40,118 bases of DNA from Flavobacteriaceae bacterium (GTDB lineage: Bacteria; Bacteroidota; Bacteroidia; Flavobacteriales; Flavobacteriaceae). The position numbers and the translations under genes were made by a program. The stretch lies in contig JABGSU010000012.1 in NCBI GenBank assembly GCA_018647605.1, forward strand, positions 1 to 40,118. Reading direction: 5' to 3'. Positions 38,362-40,118 of the stretch are shown here, piece by piece (the first letter of the stretch is position 1; each line of letters opens with the position of its first letter). The notes under the pieces are model-generated. The model worked only from the letters and a program-made list of their open reading frames with translations, was not told where the DNA came from and did no database searches.

Positions 38362-39384
38362 TTAAGGTTGGTATTCTTTAACAGCATCCACAAAAGCCTT
38401 GGCGTGATCCACGGGAATATTAGGTAAAATACCGTGTCCCAAATTGACAATGTAACGGTCTTTACCAAAGGCATTGATCATTTGCTTGACTTGGGTTTTG
38501 ATTTCGGGTATGGGAGACAGTAATCGGGAAGGATCAAAATTTCCTTGAAGGGTAATCTGTCCACCAGAAAGATAACGCGCATTGCGAGCGGTACAGGTCC
38601 AATCAATACCCAAAGCCGCTGCGCCAGATTTACTCATTTCTTGTAGGGCAAACCAGCACCCTTTTCCAAAAACGATGACGGGAACGGTTCCGCTCAAGGC
38701 ATCGATGATTTGCTGAATATAGGGCCAAGAGAATTCTTGATAATCTGAGGGGGAAAGTAGTCCTCCCCATGAATCAAATAGCTGAATCACATCGGCACCC
38801 GCTTTGACTTTTTCTCTCAAATAGGCAATGGTAGTTGTAGTGATTTTTTGGAGCAACTCTTTGGCCATGGCTGGCTCTTGAAAACAAAAGGCTTTGGCCT
38901 TATCAAAGTTTTTCGACCCTTGCCCCTGCACCGCATAGCACAGCAAAGTCCATGGTGCCCCTGCAAAACCAATCAAAGGAACTCGCTCGTTAAGTTCGTT
39001 TTTGGTCATCCGTACGGCCTCAAAAACATATCCTAATTCTTCTTCTACATCTGGCAAAATGACCTGATCCAAAGAAGCTTTATCTATTATAGGTTTGGGA
39101 AGGTAGGGACCGATACCATCACGCATTTCAACTTCTATGTTCATGGCTTGTAATACCACCAAGATATCGCTGAAGATGATGGCAGCATCAACTCCAATTT
39201 GATCAATGGGCATGAGGGTAATTTCTGTAGCCATCTCAGGTGTCTGACAACGGGTGAAGAAATCGTATTTCTCTTTCAATTTCATAAAATCAGGCAAATA
39301 ACGCCCTGCTTGACGCATCATCCAAACAGGAGGGCGTGCTACAGTTTCACCTTTTAAGGCTTTTAAAAACAATTCATTCTTCAT
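38362..39384 (-). CDS. hemE: uroporphyrinogen decarboxylase
   Basis: [58 protein letters not shown]. Confidence 0.98.
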   Translation of the reverse strand: MKNELFLKALKGETVARPPVWMMRQAGRYLPDFMKLKEKYDFFTRCQTPEMATEITLMPIDQIGVDAAIIFSDILVVLQAMNIEVEMRDGIGPYLPKPIIDKASLDQVILPDVEEELGYVFEAVRMTKNELNERVPLIGFAGAPWTLLCYAVQGQGSKNFDKAKAFCFQEPAMAKELLQKITTTTIAYLREKVKAGADVIQLFDSWGGLLSPSDYQEFSWPYIQQIIDALSGTVPVIVFGKGCWFALQEMSKSGAAALGIDWTCTARNARYLSGGQITLQGNFDPSRLLSPIPEIKTQVKQMINAFGKDRYIVNLGHGILPNIPVDHAKAFVDAVKEYQP

Positions 39385-40045
39385 GAAGGGTAATATGATT
39401 TTTTAGTGATAGTAAAAGTTGAGAAGATGTAGGGTCTTTGGCTACCGTGTATTGCGACGTATACAGTGCTACTTGTTTGGCGGTAGTGGTTCCCAAACAA
39501 AAACTATGGGTATCATCAAAGTTGTTGCTCAAGGCATAACCCCTTACCCCGCTGGGACTAAAAAAAAGTATCCCATCGAAGTGGCCTTTAATAACATGAT
39601 CCTTTAAATGGGTTTCGTAAACTTCAATAGGATTTATTGTGATACCATGGGAGGGTAAAATGTCCTCCAAATCGTTCGTGCGAAGCTTTCCGCAAAAATA
39701 TGAAAAAGACTCATTTTTATACTTTTTTGCTAAATAATAAGCTAATTCTGACGAATTATGAGCAATTTTTGCCACTTTTTGTCCATTTTCAGTCAAAAGG
39801 GCTGCTGTCTTTTTTCCTACACAATAGCTTGTTTTTCCCGCTATCATTTTTGAAATTTTGGAAGAAGATAATACGGCATTAACTGCATTCTGACTGGTAA
39901 AAATAAGCGAATCAAAAACAGAATTAATTTTGGGGGTTTTAATGGGGAAAATCTGTATGAAGGACTGTTCGACCAAACTGAATTGATGAAAGAGTAAACG
40001 GTCTCTAAAATCTTGTGATAATATTTTGGTGGAGAGCAACCTCAT
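39374..40045 (-). CDS. hemD: uroporphyrinogen-III synthase
   Basis: [48 protein letters not shown]; lies between hemC and hemE. Confidence 0.88.
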   Translation of the reverse strand: MRLLSTKILSQDFRDRLLFHQFSLVEQSFIQIFPIKTPKINSVFDSLIFTSQNAVNAVLSSSKISKMIAGKTSYCVGKKTAALLTENGQKVAKIAHNSSELAYYLAKKYKNESFSYFCGKLRTNDLEDILPSHGITINPIEVYETHLKDHVIKGHFDGILFFSPSGVRGYALSNNFDDTHSFCLGTTTAKQVALYTSQYTVAKDPTSSQLLLSLKNHITLHEE

Positions 40046-40118
40046 TCTTTACTATATTTAATAGTCTTCATGATTTCATCTCCTCCATTGGACAAGACCT
40101 CTTGAGCGGCATAGGCGG
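40042..40118 (-). CDS. hemC: porphobilinogen deaminase, C-terminal end only
   Basis: [28 protein letters not shown] overlap with the hemD start; hem operon order. Confidence 0.75.
   Translation of the reverse strand, partial: AYAAQEVLSNGGDEIMKTIKYSKE

Noticed and set aside
1-40118. CRISPR arrays, tRNA/rRNA genes, IS elements or prophage
   Set aside because: No repeat-spacer pattern, cloverleaf, rRNA-like segment, transposase or phage gene was seen by eye; covariance-model scans were not possible

Overview
The window reads as a Bacteroidota (probably Flavobacteriia) chromosomal segment made mostly of conserved housekeeping operons. From left to right: (1) a minus-strand respiratory operon, alternative complex III actABCDEF followed by a partial coxB; (2) rimP-nusA-infB; (3) a VWA / AAA+ (Mg-chelatase-like) gene pair; (4) a complete assimilatory sulfate-reduction and siroheme operon (DUF2061, Fe-S type cysH, cysD, cysN, sulfite reductase with a HEPN-like tail, cobA, met8-like, FNR), divergent from an Rrf2-family regulator, with a perfect 25-bp palindrome touching a Bacteroidota-type promoter; (5) comF, glyS, xth, an OmpA-family gene and an aldo/keto reductase; (6) a serine hydrolase / 3'-5' exonuclease / fused ABC ATPase cluster and ogt; (7) a heme operon hemC-D-E-F-B. 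I saw no tRNA, rRNA, CRISPR array or intact mobile element. I did not find an intact new system. The least explained signals lie outside the supplied ORF calls: a decayed minus-strand locus at 31907-32280 with the start of a TIR-like protein; an in-frame amber codon in comF; a T9 frameshift in ogt; a rimP leader with a 16-codon leader ORF, hairpin and U8 tract; the Rrf2 operator/promoter; a 27-aa single-TM sORF; and a 3' gene remnant upstream of the VWA gene. All family assignments come from reading motifs by eye; no database search was run.
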